Below are positions 1 through 11,690 of a DNA stretch of 64,000 bases, in pieces; the first letter of the stretch is position 1, and the number at the start of each line of letters is the position of its first letter. Position numbers and translations under genes: made by a program. Origin of the DNA: Trifolium pratense (taxonomy: Eukaryota; Streptophyta; Magnoliopsida; Fabales; Fabaceae). The notes below the pieces were generated by a model that saw only the letters and a program-made list of their open reading frames with translations, did no database searches and was not told the origin of the DNA. Location of the stretch: positions 27,734,337 through 27,798,336 of the forward strand of contig NC_060064.1 of the NCBI RefSeq assembly GCF_020283565.1, given 5' to 3'.

Positions 1-1850
1 TTTAGGGTTCATATTAGAATTACATTTAAGGCAACAACTAACTTTCGCATTAAGGCGTCATGCAACATTTTTGAGCATCAAAGACATTCAATCCATTATG
101 ATTTAAAAGCTATGCAGAAAGACATTATGATTTAAAAGAATTAGCATACACCTCTATCTTAAATTTGAGACATGGAATGAAACGACAAAATAGGCACATA
201 TGTGATATCTTCAAAACCCAAGCTAATAAAAGAGTGTCAACATTCCCAGTAATTATGCAATAATAACTAAAGATAACAATTCCATGAACTTTCATATGAT
301 GTGCCAAAATTCAGTAAAGTAAACCTCTGTCTAATAAAAGAAGATTCCAAAAAAAACCTGGTATATCTACCACAATCCAGAGATCATAAGAGACTGAACT
401 GCACAACGGAGTGTGAATCCTGGACACAAAAGTCGCAGTGCTTATGCAAGAAACACCTGGCTAATATTTTCCGATTTTCCGAAAGAACTGTATCGGTCAT
501 CACAACAAGCTTGTGTGATCAATTGATTCAATTCTGCAATTGCAATTGTTGTACCCATATATAAGAACTCATATGTATTCAATTACTAAATCCGAGCCTT
601 GCATGTATAATAGTAAACACAAATATAGCTATCTGATCAGTTAATTCGTTTCTTCGTTAGACAATTCCTTTGAAACCTTTATCATTAGGCTAATCCAACA
701 AAAGCACACACTCCATTTAGGGACTAGGGTCATCTAAGCACAAATGATACCATACATACCTTATATTATGAATAAAATTTCATATTAAAATTGCATTTTA
801 GGCAACAACTAACTTTCGCATAAGGCATCATCCAATATTTTTGGGCCATCAAGACAATCCCATACAAAATCATAAAATGAAGCATATCGATCTTAGGGAC
901 TAAGGGTCATCAAAGCACAATAGATATCCATCCATGCATTATGAATAAAAATTCATATTAGAATTGCATTTAAGGCAACAACTAACTTTCGCATTAAGGC
1001 ATCATCCAACATTTTTGAGCATCAAGACATTCAATCCATTATGAAAACCATGTATACTACCTTTTTAAGATAATGAAAAAATATTTCATCTCTCAGTGAC
1101 AGTCATAGTTCAGATTTGCATCGAGGGTCATAAAACCGACAATAGACACCATCACCATCCCTTACATCACGAATACAATTTCATATGAAAATTGCATTAT
1201 AGTAGTCAATTCATAATGCATTTTATTCTACGGTTATTGAGGCATCCATCCCTTATAAAACTTATGAAACAAAGTAAGCCGATATGTTGGAATGAAACAA
1301 AATCACCATAGCAAACCAAAAAAGTTATCTTTCAAAGTATTTGAACCAAATTAGGTCTCTTGGGACAGAACCCATTTGCAGAAGATTGAATGTGTAGTTA
1401 TTAGGCTCATATTGCATCGAGGGTCATAAAGCGACAATTTCATGAATACAATTTCATATGAAATTGAATAATGCATTATAGCCATCAATTCATAATTCAT
1501 TTTACTCTTAGGGTCATTGAGGCATCCATCCCTTACAAAATTTATGAACAAAGTATTCCAACATTCATATTTGGGGTTTAGGGCCATATATATACTCCAC
1601 CCCATTTTTGGATAATGAAAAAGTTTCCAATTCACAATGATCCACATTCTTTCAAAAGATTGAATTTTCTTGAATTATCAAGAATGAAAAAATCCGTATG
1701 GCATCAGTTATCAATAATCGTAAGCCAATATGTTGGAATGAAAATTCCAAAATCACCGTAGCAAACCAAAAAAGTTATCTTTCAAAATATTGAAACCAAA
1801 TTAGATCTTGCGACAAAACCCATTTACAGAAGATTGAATGTTCTTGCTCA
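1..1850. repeat. Imperfect dispersed/tandem repeats, no gene recognised
   Basis: A block starting 'ggcaacaactaactttcgca' occurs near 31, 802 and 973, each followed by a 'catc..aacatttttgagcatcaagaca' type tail. A second block around 1184-1260 recurs at 1452-1550 (ending 'gaggcatccatccctta'). A third around 1280-1340 recurs at 1733-1800 ('gcaaaccaaaaaagttatct'). The copies are diverged and partly rearranged. Short ORFs here look accidental. The block could be intronic or 5' non-coding DNA of a minus-strand gene starting near 2.1-2.25 kb, but I cannot support a coding region. Confidence 0.55.
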
Positions 1851-2502
1851 AATAAAGTTTTTTTTTTCCTCAAGCAAAAGATTGAATGTTCTTTAATAAT
1901 CAAAAATGAGGAAAAAATAGGCAATGAAAATATTGGGACAAAACATTTTTTCTCAAATAAGTTTCTTTTGTTTTCTTCTCTTAAACAGAAGAATGTTTTT
2001 GAATATTAAAGAATGAAAAAAAAAAAAGGGTATTTGAAGATGCATCAATGAAAATAAAAAAATTACCGTATATGAAACAAGTATGTTCTGATGTTGAAAG
2101 GAATAGAGATGATTGAGGTTCTGCTCAGTTTCATGCTTTGATACAATGCGATGAAAATTCAAACTTTGGTGTTCTCACACAGTGCGTTTGTGACTTTGTG
2201 TTGTGTGTGTTTGGTTCTTTTCTTGTTCTTGAATTGAAAATAGCGTAAACTCTACGTTGTGTATCTCATGGGCTTTGTATATTCGGCTCCAACAGGATTT
2301 TCTTTTTTATTAATTTTTTTTTTTTTTTTTGGTAGAGATTTTTTTTTATTAATTTTTTACCGACAAATAAACGATATTCATTCATTTAAATTTATAGAGT
2401 ACGTCGATGCAATACAAATTCGCTAAAAATAAAAAGGATGAATCTGCGAACAAACTCACAAATTTTTTTAGGAAAAGAGATAGAGACTAAGGTATCGTTT
2501 TT

Positions 2503-2698
2503 GGGTCCGTTTGAATTAGCTTATTTTTGAGCTTATGCAAACAGCTTATGCAATTTTTATGTATTATTATAACTTGTCGAAGTAGTTTATGATAAAATAG
2601 CTTATAAAAATATAATTTTTATTAGCATAAATTTATAAAATTACATAAAACCTAATTTATATTGCATAAGTTCAAAAATAAATTAATCCAAACGGGAT
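2503..2698. mobile_element. MITE, 'GTTTGGATTAGCTTA' foldback family
   Basis: The element begins with a GGGTCCGTTTGAATTAGC end and closes with the inverted counterpart 'aattaatccaaacgggat'. The interior is AT-rich with inverted 'agcttatgcaa / ttgcataag' segments. Related copies lie at 28062-28503, about 50205-50425 and 51488-51625. Confidence 0.6.
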
Positions 2699-4090
2699 CT
2701 ATTAGGAAACAAAACAACTTCTATATTTTAAGAAAAGTTATACTATATTATCAAACATATCTTTTAACCCTATTTTTGGTTTACAATGTTGGCAATGAGG
2801 ATCGAACCTAGGAACTAAATAAAATTTTTTTAACTTTTTTTATTTAAAAAAAGTAAGATTTACCAAACAATTTTAATCCTAGTTTTAAAGCTATTACTTA
2901 TAACTTTATGGTTAAAATAGCTTCTACACATAAAAAAAACTGGACCAAAACTAAGTAATTTAGAGGATGCATAAACCAATAAGATAATTGAAATGTTTTT
3001 ACGGATGCATAAAACATAAGATAATCGAATGGTTTTGACAAATAATAAAATACAATTTGACGGATGCATAAACCAATTCTAACATGACAATTAACTCCTA
3101 TGGTTCACAGTTAGTTGAGATCCTCTTCATTTCTTAAAAAAAATGAAAGTATAATTATAAAGTTTTGATGTATAAATATTCAAATAATATTAATGATTCT
3201 CGAAATTTATATCATCGATTTATTGTAAAACTATAATAACGAACAACACAATTTCTTTTGGAAAATGGAGATAATTCCTACCCGTCCACACTAAACAAAT
3301 ACTTATGATCATTAGATGACATAGTAAGTAAATCCTAAGCACCCAATTATTTCTATCCTCTCTTCCCTATTCAACATGTTTAATTTTTGGCTTAAATGCA
3401 CTTTTGATTCTCCTATTTTGAAAAATATGAAGTGTTGGTCCCCCTATTTTAAAAATCAACTTTTTGGTCCCCAAATTTTAATTTTTTCAAAGTTTTGATC
3501 CCCCATTCCGTTTTGAAGTCAATTTTGCTACGTGGCTTTGTTAATAATGATGTGACAACGCCTAGTAGACAAATTTATAATGGATGACAAAACGTCTCAT
3601 CAACTGCAAAGCATCATGATGTAAGGGACAATTAATCAAAAATAAGAAAAAAAAAAGATGGAAACAGTTTTCAGAATTTTAATGAATTCTCTAAATTACT
3701 TGTACTTTTTTTTTTTGAAAAACAATCACCAAAATATCAAATATGCAAAAAATTGGTCTCGCGCCTACACTCCGCGCAGCCTGCCCCGCTCACCCAGCGC
3801 AAAAGGTAGAAACCGAAGACCAAAAATTGCAAATGCATTGCGCCCAACAATAATCCTGCGCCCAGCGCAGTCAATAACTTTTCAGGATTTCAAGGCATAC
3901 TCAACACTTCAAGTCAGAAGTTGGCCCAAACATATTATACATGAAGCTCTTGTTAAGAAAAAATGGCTTAATATTAATGAAGAAAAATAGAGAGGAGAAG
4001 CCATAAAATTGAACTGCAACATCTTTTCATTTTTTTTTTATATTTTTTATTTATTTTTGGGATTGAACTGGAGTTTTGTAAAGGTACAAA
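2699..4090. other. Intergenic, AT-rich, repeat fragments
   Basis: No gene was recognised. Around 3391-3600 there is a fragment of a common 'ggtcccc' type plant repeat. Around 3745-3900 a GC-richer stretch with repeated 'gcgcccagcgca' motifs resembles retroelement debris. The 110-codon ORF at 3658-3990 crosses this stretch and has no recognisable domain. Confidence 0.4.
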
Positions 4091-4094
4091 GGGT

Positions 4095-5353
4095 GGGTGT
4101 GTTTGGTATCACAAATAAGCTAGTTTATAGCTTATTATATGAGCTTATAAGCTTGTTTCAAAAAATTAGAGGTGTTTGGTAACAAGCTTTTTGTACTAGC
4201 TTATAGCTTTTTTTTAGATGTTATTTTAAGTAGCATTTGAGCTTATGGCTCTGTTTGGTAAAAAAAAGCTATAAGCTAGCTTATAGCTGATAGCTGATGG
4301 CTGATAGCTTATAGCTGAGAAACTAGCTTATTAAAATTGTAGTGTTTGGTAAATTTAGCTGTTATAAATATAAAATGACCAAAAAGTACATAATAATTTA
4401 ATTTCCAAAAAAACAAAAAATATAACTTTTTTATGCAAAAAAATAAATAAATAAATTAATGTTTATCAATGTTGTTGCTCTTCGTTCCTCGCTGGTCGTT
4501 TTGCCGTCTCCTCTGCACCACATCAACTCATATTTTGCATCGTTCTCCTCCCTCTGCATCACATCAACAATGGCGTTGTTCCAATCAGCCCATAACGTGG
4601 GAGGAGACAATGCCACTTAATAGAGTAAATTGCATTTGTGAATTATAATAAATGCAAAATAATCCTGCATAACAACCACTTATCATCGTTTATGAATCAA
4701 TTTGCACTTAACAACACAATTTAGATTCTTCTCTCCATTGCAGATTGCTACAATTTTTTTTGTCTTGAAAGATCTATAAAGTAATATATGAAGGCGCGCC
4801 AAAGAATGAAACGTGGCTGAGTAGTGGAGCAGTTTTCTTTTCCTTTTGTTCTTGAGGAGTTAGTTTCTCTGATGTACATGAGGGTAATAAAGTAATAAAA
4901 TGAAAATAATAAGGATAAAATTGGAATAAAATGTAAAAAGCTATAAGCTATAAACTCAAACGCTACTTGAAATAGCATCTGAAAAAACGCTATAAGCTGG
5001 TTAGAGAAGCTCGTTACCAAACACTTCATATTTTTATTAAACAAGCTTATAAGCTCGTCCAATAAGCTATAAGCTAGCTTATTGGACTTACCAAACAGAG
5101 CCTATATCTTATAGCTTTTTACACTTTATTCAATTTTTACCCTTTAATTTAATAACTACCCACTCTAAAAAATAAACTACACACTATCAATTATGTAATT
5201 TTATATTTAATAACCACTTTAAAAGCTAATTTTACCAAACACTTTAATTTCAATAGCTAACTTTTCAGCTATCAGCTATAAACTAGCTTTTCAGCTATCA
5301 GCTAACTTATCAGCTATCAACTAGCTTATAGCTTATTTTTACCAACCAGACCC
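4095..5353. mobile_element. MITE interrupted by a second MITE of the same family
   Basis: The outer ends are GGGTGTGTTTGGT (4095) and the inverted ACCAACCAGACCC (to 5353). The arms are rich in 'ataagctagcttatagct' palindromes. The outer copy is cut in its middle ('tttgagcttat' before, 'tatatcttatagc' after) by the inner copy at 4247-5102. A related but uninterrupted middle occurs at 22034-22110. Confidence 0.6.
4247..5102. mobile_element. Inner nested MITE, TIR GGCTCTGTTTGGT
   Basis: Perfect 13-bp terminal inverted repeats GGCTCTGTTTGGT / ACCAAACAGAGCC bound 856 bp and are flanked by 'tat' on both sides, compatible with a 3-bp target duplication as in PIF/Harbinger-type elements. The interior (about 4440-4800) is non-palindromic and has no coding match I recognise. 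Confidence 0.6.
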
Positions 5354-5897
5354 AAAATCAATTTTTTTTTTACAGAGATCAATTTCGTTTACACGTTGCA
5401 ATTATACACGTAACACGTTGCTGTGTTTTCAAATCTACGGCGTTTTTTTGTAAGTTTTTTTTTTTTAAAAAAATCTATAGCACTTTTTTTAATTTCAAAG
5501 TAGCGTTAATCTCAATTTTTTTTTGCTGGTCAAACACAACCTAAAGTGTTGCGTACTGTGTGATTAAGATGCTTTGTTTATTATCCAAACATACAGTGTT
5601 CAAATTTTAAGTTTCCTTAAGAAAATAAACAATATATGCGTTATGATTTTGAATAATTATTACGTTATAAAAATGTTTAAAAATGTTATTATTTATTGTT
5701 TGACTAACTTTGACCATACACATTGAAGGTAAAGATAAAGATAATATAAATGAAATATAAAGAGAAATAAATGAAATATAAAGAGAAGATAAAGATAATA
5801 TAAATGAAATATTAAATCACTAATTAGGTTTGTAAAGAATTATTAAAAACAATAAAAAAAATAAATGAGCTGCCAAAAAAAGGTAATAGCTCTTGCC
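5354..5897. other. Intergenic region upstream of the nsLTP gene
   Basis: AT-rich DNA with a duplicated 'gataatataaatgaaatata' stretch near 5735-5810. It holds the putative upstream promoter of the lipid-transfer protein gene; no ORF of note. Confidence 0.4.
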
Positions 5898-5904
5898 TAT
5901 AAAT
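5898..5904 (+). promoter_or_regulatory. TATA box of the nsLTP gene
   Basis: TATAAAT lies 81 bp before the ATG at 5985, a spacing that leaves a 5' leader of about 50 nt. Position and context are the only evidence. Confidence 0.5.
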
Positions 5905-5984
5905 TAAGACATACTTGCAAAGATTAGTCATTCAACAAGTTCACAACAATATCTCTTACATATACACATATTTAATTTAAAATT

Positions 5985-6498
5985 ATGGGGAAGAAGTATA
6001 TATCTCTTATAATGGTTGCGATGGTTTTAGGCATGCTAGTAACAAAATTGGATGCAAGTCAAATTGATGATGTGAGCTGTCAAGAGGCTCTTTTGTCCTT
6101 GTTGCCATGTCTTCCTTTTTTGCAAGGAGCTGACCCTGCTACACCACCCAGTAATTGTTGTGCAGGCGCAAATAATTTAAATCAAAAGGCGGCCACCACT
6201 CAAATTCGAAGGGATATATGTAATTGTCTCAAACCTGCTGCATCAAGATTTGGAGTTCACTCTGACAGATCAAAACAATTGCCACAACTTTGTAACATCA
6301 ATCTTTCATTTTCATTTGATCCAAGCATTGATTGCAACTCGTAAGTTTGTCTTCTTGTTTTTTAGCTAACTCATACATACGCCCATATAGATTTTTATAA
6401 TGTCGAATATGTTAGTTGTAAATTGTTAAATTCATAAGGACACACTTGCATCGTTCTAAATTTTTTTTTTTTTTTCATTTTTGTACAGGGTTCCATGA
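5985..6498 (+). CDS. Non-specific lipid-transfer protein (nsLTP, type 1-like), secreted
   Basis: Two exons, 5985-6340 and 6489-6498, with a 148-bp GTAAGT...ACAG intron. Splicing replaces the ORF's TAA with a short terminal exon, so the protein ends DCNSVP (121 aa). Residues 1-24 form a signal peptide ending near LDA. The mature part shows the full eight-cysteine nsLTP pattern: C...C...CC...CNC...C...C. The family folds into a four-helix, four-disulphide barrel that binds fatty acids and phospholipids in the apoplast and takes part in cuticle formation and defence. An intron just before the stop codon is typical of type-1 nsLTP genes. The mature protein is near the usual 90-95 aa. A TATA box lies 81 bp upstream. 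Family assignment is firm; the physiological role is not visible. Confidence 0.92.
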
Positions 6499-6829
6499 TG
6501 CTACAGTATGAGACATGCTAATCTTAAAAAGATCTTGAAGATTTAACAAGATTGCTATATATGAATCAATAAGCAAAGTGGAAAATTGTACCAAGTTTTT
6601 ATTATTTGTTTTTACAATTGAGTTGCTAGCTCAGGAAAAAGAGCTTAGCCTTGTAGCCTCATGATGCTAAGTTCAAATTCCTTTAAGACAGTTGTATAAT
6701 ATCATTAGTGCCACTTTGATTAAAATATCGTCCCTTTTTCAATTATATTTTCATGAAAAAATCCACATTTTCAAGAATATAAAAAGTAAAATTATAAATG
6801 AAATATCGATGAGACTAAAAAAATAGCAA

Positions 6830-7260
6830 ACAAACATAATAACCAAATATCGTGGATTGCAAACGTATGAGCAATCATGTTCGTTTGTCACTTAATAAAT
6901 TTTACCATAAAGTTGGAATTTAGCGGCAATACATTTTTAATAGTACAAATACGTGAAGTAAACTCTGAGAAACCGACGCGGAAATTGTGAATTGCTTCCA
7001 CCACACTCTTTGAGTCTGTTTTAAAAATAACATTGTGATGCCCCTATGTTCCACTTCTCTCATCGCTTTGAGTAAAGCAATCACTTCCCCTTCGACTATA
7101 GAACACTCCTGTTATTCCACAAAACCCATACCATCACAGCAAACATTCCTGCTACTAGCTAATCGCCGTTATTCTTAACACTATAGTTGTGTCCGCATCA
7201 TGACAGATATCTTTGATCACTTCCTTCGCCGTGCCAAACTGCTGCAGCCGAGCTGTAATT
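6830..7260 (-). pseudogene. Decayed RNase H-like domain (RVT_3 / LINE-related)
   Basis: Read on the minus strand in broken frames, the segment gives EGEVIALLKAMREVEHRG, then FKTDSKSVVEAIHNFR and a tail resembling NMIAHTFAIHD. These match the plant reverse-transcriptase-like RNase H domain (TDSK, VVxAI and the His near the end). Frameshifts and stops interrupt it, so it is a dead fragment of a non-LTR-element-type gene. Confidence 0.6.
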
Positions 7261-9367
7261 ACATGCTCTAAACCGGCTGCTTGCCGTTACAATTGAATAG
7301 AACATGCCAATCATCCTCATTATTTTGATCACAAGATGCTGGCGTTACAATTATTTTGTTAGAATGAAATCAATATTTACATGCAAACAGATAATGAATG
7401 TATTCCTCTTCAATATATTTAACTTGAGGTTGAGATGTATACATTTAAACAAAAAAAATTACATAATACTAATTTTTACCATTCTGATTTCTAGGGAACT
7501 AAATTTACATCATCAAACCAAACTATTCAATATTAATGTTGTAGCAAAATATCATATTCATCTTGTAGTCATTTTGGTTAACTTTTGTGGTCCAAAAAAT
7601 GCTACTCCAAAAGCAACAGGTATAGTGATAAGAGCTTTTTAGCTTTTCCTACATAAGTCCGTTTGGTGAAGTTATTGTAATAGTCATTTAGCTTCAATAG
7701 AATCTAATATCTCTGCCTATACAACAACAAAGATGGATTTTTCTAAGTGTTTTTTTATTTTGGTCTTTTGTCTTAAAACTTTTTTATATCAATTTTTTTA
7801 AATATTCTCCTCTTTGACGATACATTTTTCTAAAAAATTATCAAACTATTATAAAATTACAATTAAAATTAACAAATGACTGATTGTCATCAACCACCCT
7901 TAGATCTTGATCCATTAGTAGACGTCGGTATTGGCTTGTTGGAGGGACCGATTCAAATAGTGTATTGAATAAAATTGTAGGTTTTAAACTAATTAGAGTT
8001 GAGTGTTGGAGACCCTATTAAAAAGATATTGTTTTTAGTTTATTGTTTTTAGGATATATCCATTTAATGGATTTCAAAGAGAAAAATGAGTGAGATGGCG
8101 AACGATTTTCACGGATTTGGATTCTTTCCAATTTTCTCTCATGTTTTCTTTCATTTTTCTTAATATAAGGATTGATAAATTACAAAGAAAAAAAAAGGAG
8201 AAAAAATCAACCTCTAGATTAAGAAAAAGAAGAGAAAACATAAAGGAAAATTGAAGAGGATCTAAATCCCGATTTTCACCTAGTCAAAATTAATTTGCTA
8301 TTCCTAAAATATAACATATAATATATTTGTAAAAAAAACATATAATATATAAAAAATTAATATTTTGAAATGATAATTATCAATTATTATTATATTTAAA
8401 ACATATGAAATGGTTTGACACTTTGACCAAAATAAAAACATATGAACTGGTGAAGAAAAAAATTGAACTAATAATTAATATTAAAAAAAATGAAAAATTA
8501 ACATATAGTATATATGTTAATGCATTATAACATACTAATAAAAAACATATTAAGCTTAATTGTACTTTTACCCCTCAACTTTCTCAATTGTCAATTTTAA
8601 CCCCTAGTTTATTTTGTGCAATTTTAGCACATTAAATTTGCCCTCTTTCTTATTTCATAGCCCCATGCAAAATTCCCCAATTTTGCACGGTGGAAATATT
8701 GTGCTCAGTTGGAAGCCTTGTTACTTGGTTAGTGGATATTGGTAAACTAAAACATTAAGAAACCATAAAATAAAAAAATAAAAATCAAAACACTTGGGGT
8801 AGGATGGTATATACCACCAATTTTTATTGGAGTGTATGAGTTAGTGAGACATTCTATCAAGTATCAAGTGTATGGAAGTTATGGGAACTTGAATTTTATT
8901 TTCATGGGAATGTTATACTCCCACCCTATTAGCATGAGAACAAAAAATGTAGAAGTAATGTGTAACTAACATTTCTGAAAAAAAAAATAAAAAATTCATG
9001 AGAATAAATTTTCAAAATTTAAAACAAACATAGCAATGTTATTGATTATATTAACAAAAAACATAGCAATGTTACATTTCCGGAGCAAAACTTGAAATAA
9101 ACATACCTTGTAATTACTCTCTTTTGATTCACCTTTTGTTCCTCGGTCAAAAGAAAAGTTACCAAAACATATATATTATTTTTACTTATATTTAACAAAA
9201 TCATCAACAAAACTAATTCAAGCTTAGTATATTTTATTTATTAATGTACTTGACAAAAAAAATATTTATTTATTAATTAGAATTTTGATGGTGACAATAA
9301 ATTTTAATTCCTTACACCTTTATTACCAACTTCGAAACAAGTACTTCAAGGTTGATCGACGAAGAGA
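7261..9367. other. Intergenic, AT-rich, small repeat pieces
   Basis: No gene recognised. Two short poly(A)-type insertions with flanking direct repeats lie at 8327-8336 and 9042-9058, and a third at 9246-9264. A 'tttaacccct' type plant repeat fragment lies at about 8560-8680. The 112-codon ORF at 7304-7642 has no recognisable domain. Confidence 0.4.
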
Positions 9368-9888
9368 TCACTTGGGAGCAGGTGATGGTGACGATAACTC
9401 ATTCTTGACGCAGCAGCAAATTTCATCTGTGTGAGTGTATCGAATGCATTCTCCACCTTGGATGAAGCCCTCTACGTAGCAAACTTTATAGCAAAATCCG
9501 ACACCCTTTGCGCATGTGTTATCTCCGCAATTAGTGAATCCTGGAGGATCTTGAAAAGACTCAGTTGCTGCAATCAAAAGAAAGTTAATCATATGATTAA
9601 TTATGAATTAATGTTATTTTTCATTACAATAAAAAAAAAATCACCATTGATCATAGTGACATGCACCTTTACTATTATACAAAAACATGAAGAAAGAGTT
9701 GTCAAAAAAAAAAAAAAACTTGAAGAAAATATGTCATATTGTTTTTTTAAAAGATTGGTTGGCTAAGAAAATTAATGGATGAAAAACTAAAAATATTATA
9801 AAACTAATTACATTGCTTCATTACCTGCTTTTGCTAAAGCAATGAACAAAAGACAGAATATAAAAAGATGGTTGAAACGAGAAGCCAT
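9368..9888 (-). CDS. Defensin-like (DEFL) secreted cysteine-rich peptide
   Basis: Two exons on the minus strand: 9825-9888 (64 nt) and 9368-9567 (200 nt), joined across a GT...TTGCAG intron to encode 87 aa. Exon 1 encodes a hydrophobic signal peptide (MASRFNHLFIFCLLFIALAKA); the phase-1 intron after the signal sequence is the usual layout of plant defensin-like genes. The mature peptide has eight cysteines: C-x4-C-x6-C-x3-C-x10-C-x9-CCC. CX3C plus a closing CxC (the middle residue also Cys) fits the cysteine-stabilised alpha-beta fold. The tail is Ser/Pro-rich (SSPSPAPK). The family includes antimicrobial, reproductive and, in legumes, nodule peptides; the sequence does not tell which. The triple cysteine is unusual. 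A start inside the intron would give a shorter ORF without the signal peptide and is rejected. Confidence 0.82.
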
Positions 9889-9944
9889 TGCGTAGGATTT
9901 GATCTAATATGTAATTTTGTTTAAGATTGAGAACTTACATTTTC

Positions 9945-9952
9945 ATTATATA
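9945..9952 (-). promoter_or_regulatory. TATA box of the defensin-like gene
   Basis: TATATAAT on the minus strand ends 57 nt before the ATG at 9888. The region above it carries no other signal I can name. Confidence 0.45.
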
Positions 9953-10990
9953 GTACTCTCGTAAGTACTACATAATAAATTATCAACTTAATGGAAAGAA
10001 TAGATAAGGTCAAGAAAATCAATCTAACCCCATTGAATTGAGACTTAGAGTTACACGTGGAAAGAATACACATGATACGGTCAAGAATTATCTTGCATCC
10101 ATTTTTTTTTAAGTAGTTTAGTGGTTAGAAATTTTATTTTTAAGGTGGATAATTGGGATGATCGGAATTTGAACTCCAACCCTCTATATATATAAAATGC
10201 AATATCGGTATTTGAAAATTTTGAATATATCGGTATTTTATGTCATTAAATTAATAGTTAAATGAGTATTTCTTGAAAGAAATTTTTTTTTCTATCATTA
10301 AAAAATTATAATAACTAGATATTACTTATTAAAATTTTCAAAAATATAAAATTTGAGATTTTTAATTTTAATTTTAATTGCTCATAATAGTCAATATTAA
10401 ATTTTTTTATAAAAAAATGTAAAAAAATTAGTGTAATGCTTATAAACAGCGAAATTTTTTTTTTCTCTAATGAAATTATTATCTCTAAAATATAATAATT
10501 GGCAAATATTTTTTTAATTCATAAAAAAATCGTTTTTTTAAGAAAAAGGAGTAGAAGAAAACTCTCAACACCACAAAAATCGTTTTTTAAGCAAAAGAAG
10601 AACATTAATATGTTTTTGGTTCTAGACCTTATATAAGGACTAGTCGCCTCCATGTGTGTTGCAGTCCACAGAGAATATAAACCATCAACCCTCACAAATC
10701 TCTCATATCACAATTTTTCCCTCCCTCTCTTCCTTCTATCTCTACTCCCTCTACTTCATCAATTTTCATCAACATCCAAAAAATCCAGAATCTCCAAAAT
10801 CCCTTTCAAAACACTTATTTGTCTATTCCAAACACAAATAAAATAAATAAAAAAACCAGGAAAATCCAAATTCACCAAAATCAACACCAAAACTCGAATC
10901 TCACCTCTCCCAAATACTAATTTGAACCCAAAAAACATGAAATCAAACAAAACAATCCTAAGGCGATTAACAAACTAAAGAAATTCTGAA
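9953..10990. other. Intergenic; leader-like CT-rich stretch
   Basis: AT-rich DNA to about 10600, then 'ccttatataagg' followed by a C/T-rich, A-rich leader-like stretch (10650-10950) without a credible reading frame. It may be the promoter and leader of the LTR-like repeats that follow. Confidence 0.35.
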
Positions 10991-10991
10991 G

Positions 10992-11690
10992 TAAATCTTT
11001 GATTGTGCCACGATATGACCCATCGTGGCCACAATGAGGCTCTTCCTAAAGCCATCGTAGCTACGATGGATACGATGGAACGCACGAAAAAACCCAAATC
11101 CAACTGAAAAACTATAAATAGAGTCATCATCCTTCACAATTATTCATTCAGAAATTAATATTGAGAGTTATTCCAATATTCAAAGAGAGTTAGGAGAACT
11201 CCAAGGAGGAGGCGAGGAGGGCTAAGGAACTGATGACAGTCAATTATATGATGTTTTCGGTAGTATTTCAGGCTAGTTTTTAGTAGTTTAAGTAGCAATT
11301 GAAGACCAAACACAAGCAAAACCTAGAGAAATGAAGTTATTTGGCCAAGAAGCAAGAAAAATGGAAAAAACATAAAAAAAAAAAGGGCAAAAAAGGAAGA
11401 AAACGCGCAAACCATCGTAATCACAATGAGATCCATCGTAGCACACGATGAAGGCTGTTAACAAAATGAGAAAATATGAAGTAAATCTTTCATCGTACCA
11501 CGATATGACCCATCATGGCTACGATGGAGCGCATGAAAATGCCCAAATCCAACTGAAAACTATAAATAGAGGCCTCCTTCTTCACAATTATTCGTTCAGA
11601 AATATTGAGAGTTATTCTAATATTCAAAGAGAGTTAGGAAAACTCCAAGGAGAAGGCAAGGAGGGCCAAGGAACTCCGAGGCAATAAGGT
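10992..11690 (+). repeat. Two direct copies of an LTR-like promoter/leader segment
   Basis: Segments 10992-11225 and 11481-11690 are near-identical in direct orientation. Each has 'ccacgatatgacccatc', a TATA-like 'actataaatagag', then 'gagagttattc' and a purine-rich 'ctccaaggag' tail. A TATA box followed by a conserved leader is what LTRs of retrotransposons look like, but TG...CA termini, PBS and coding domains were not found, so the class is open. Confidence 0.5.

Noticed and set aside
3658..3990. 110-codon ORF as a gene
   Set aside because: It spans a GC-rich repeat fragment and poly(T) and shows no domain.
4748..5062. 104-codon minus-strand ORF with membrane-like segments
   Set aside because: It is inside the nested MITE and follows the palindromic arms; hydrophobicity comes from AT-rich composition.
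7304..7642. 112-codon plus-strand ORF as a gene
   Set aside because: AT-rich composition (Ile/Asn/Lys/Phe), no domain, no splice or promoter support.
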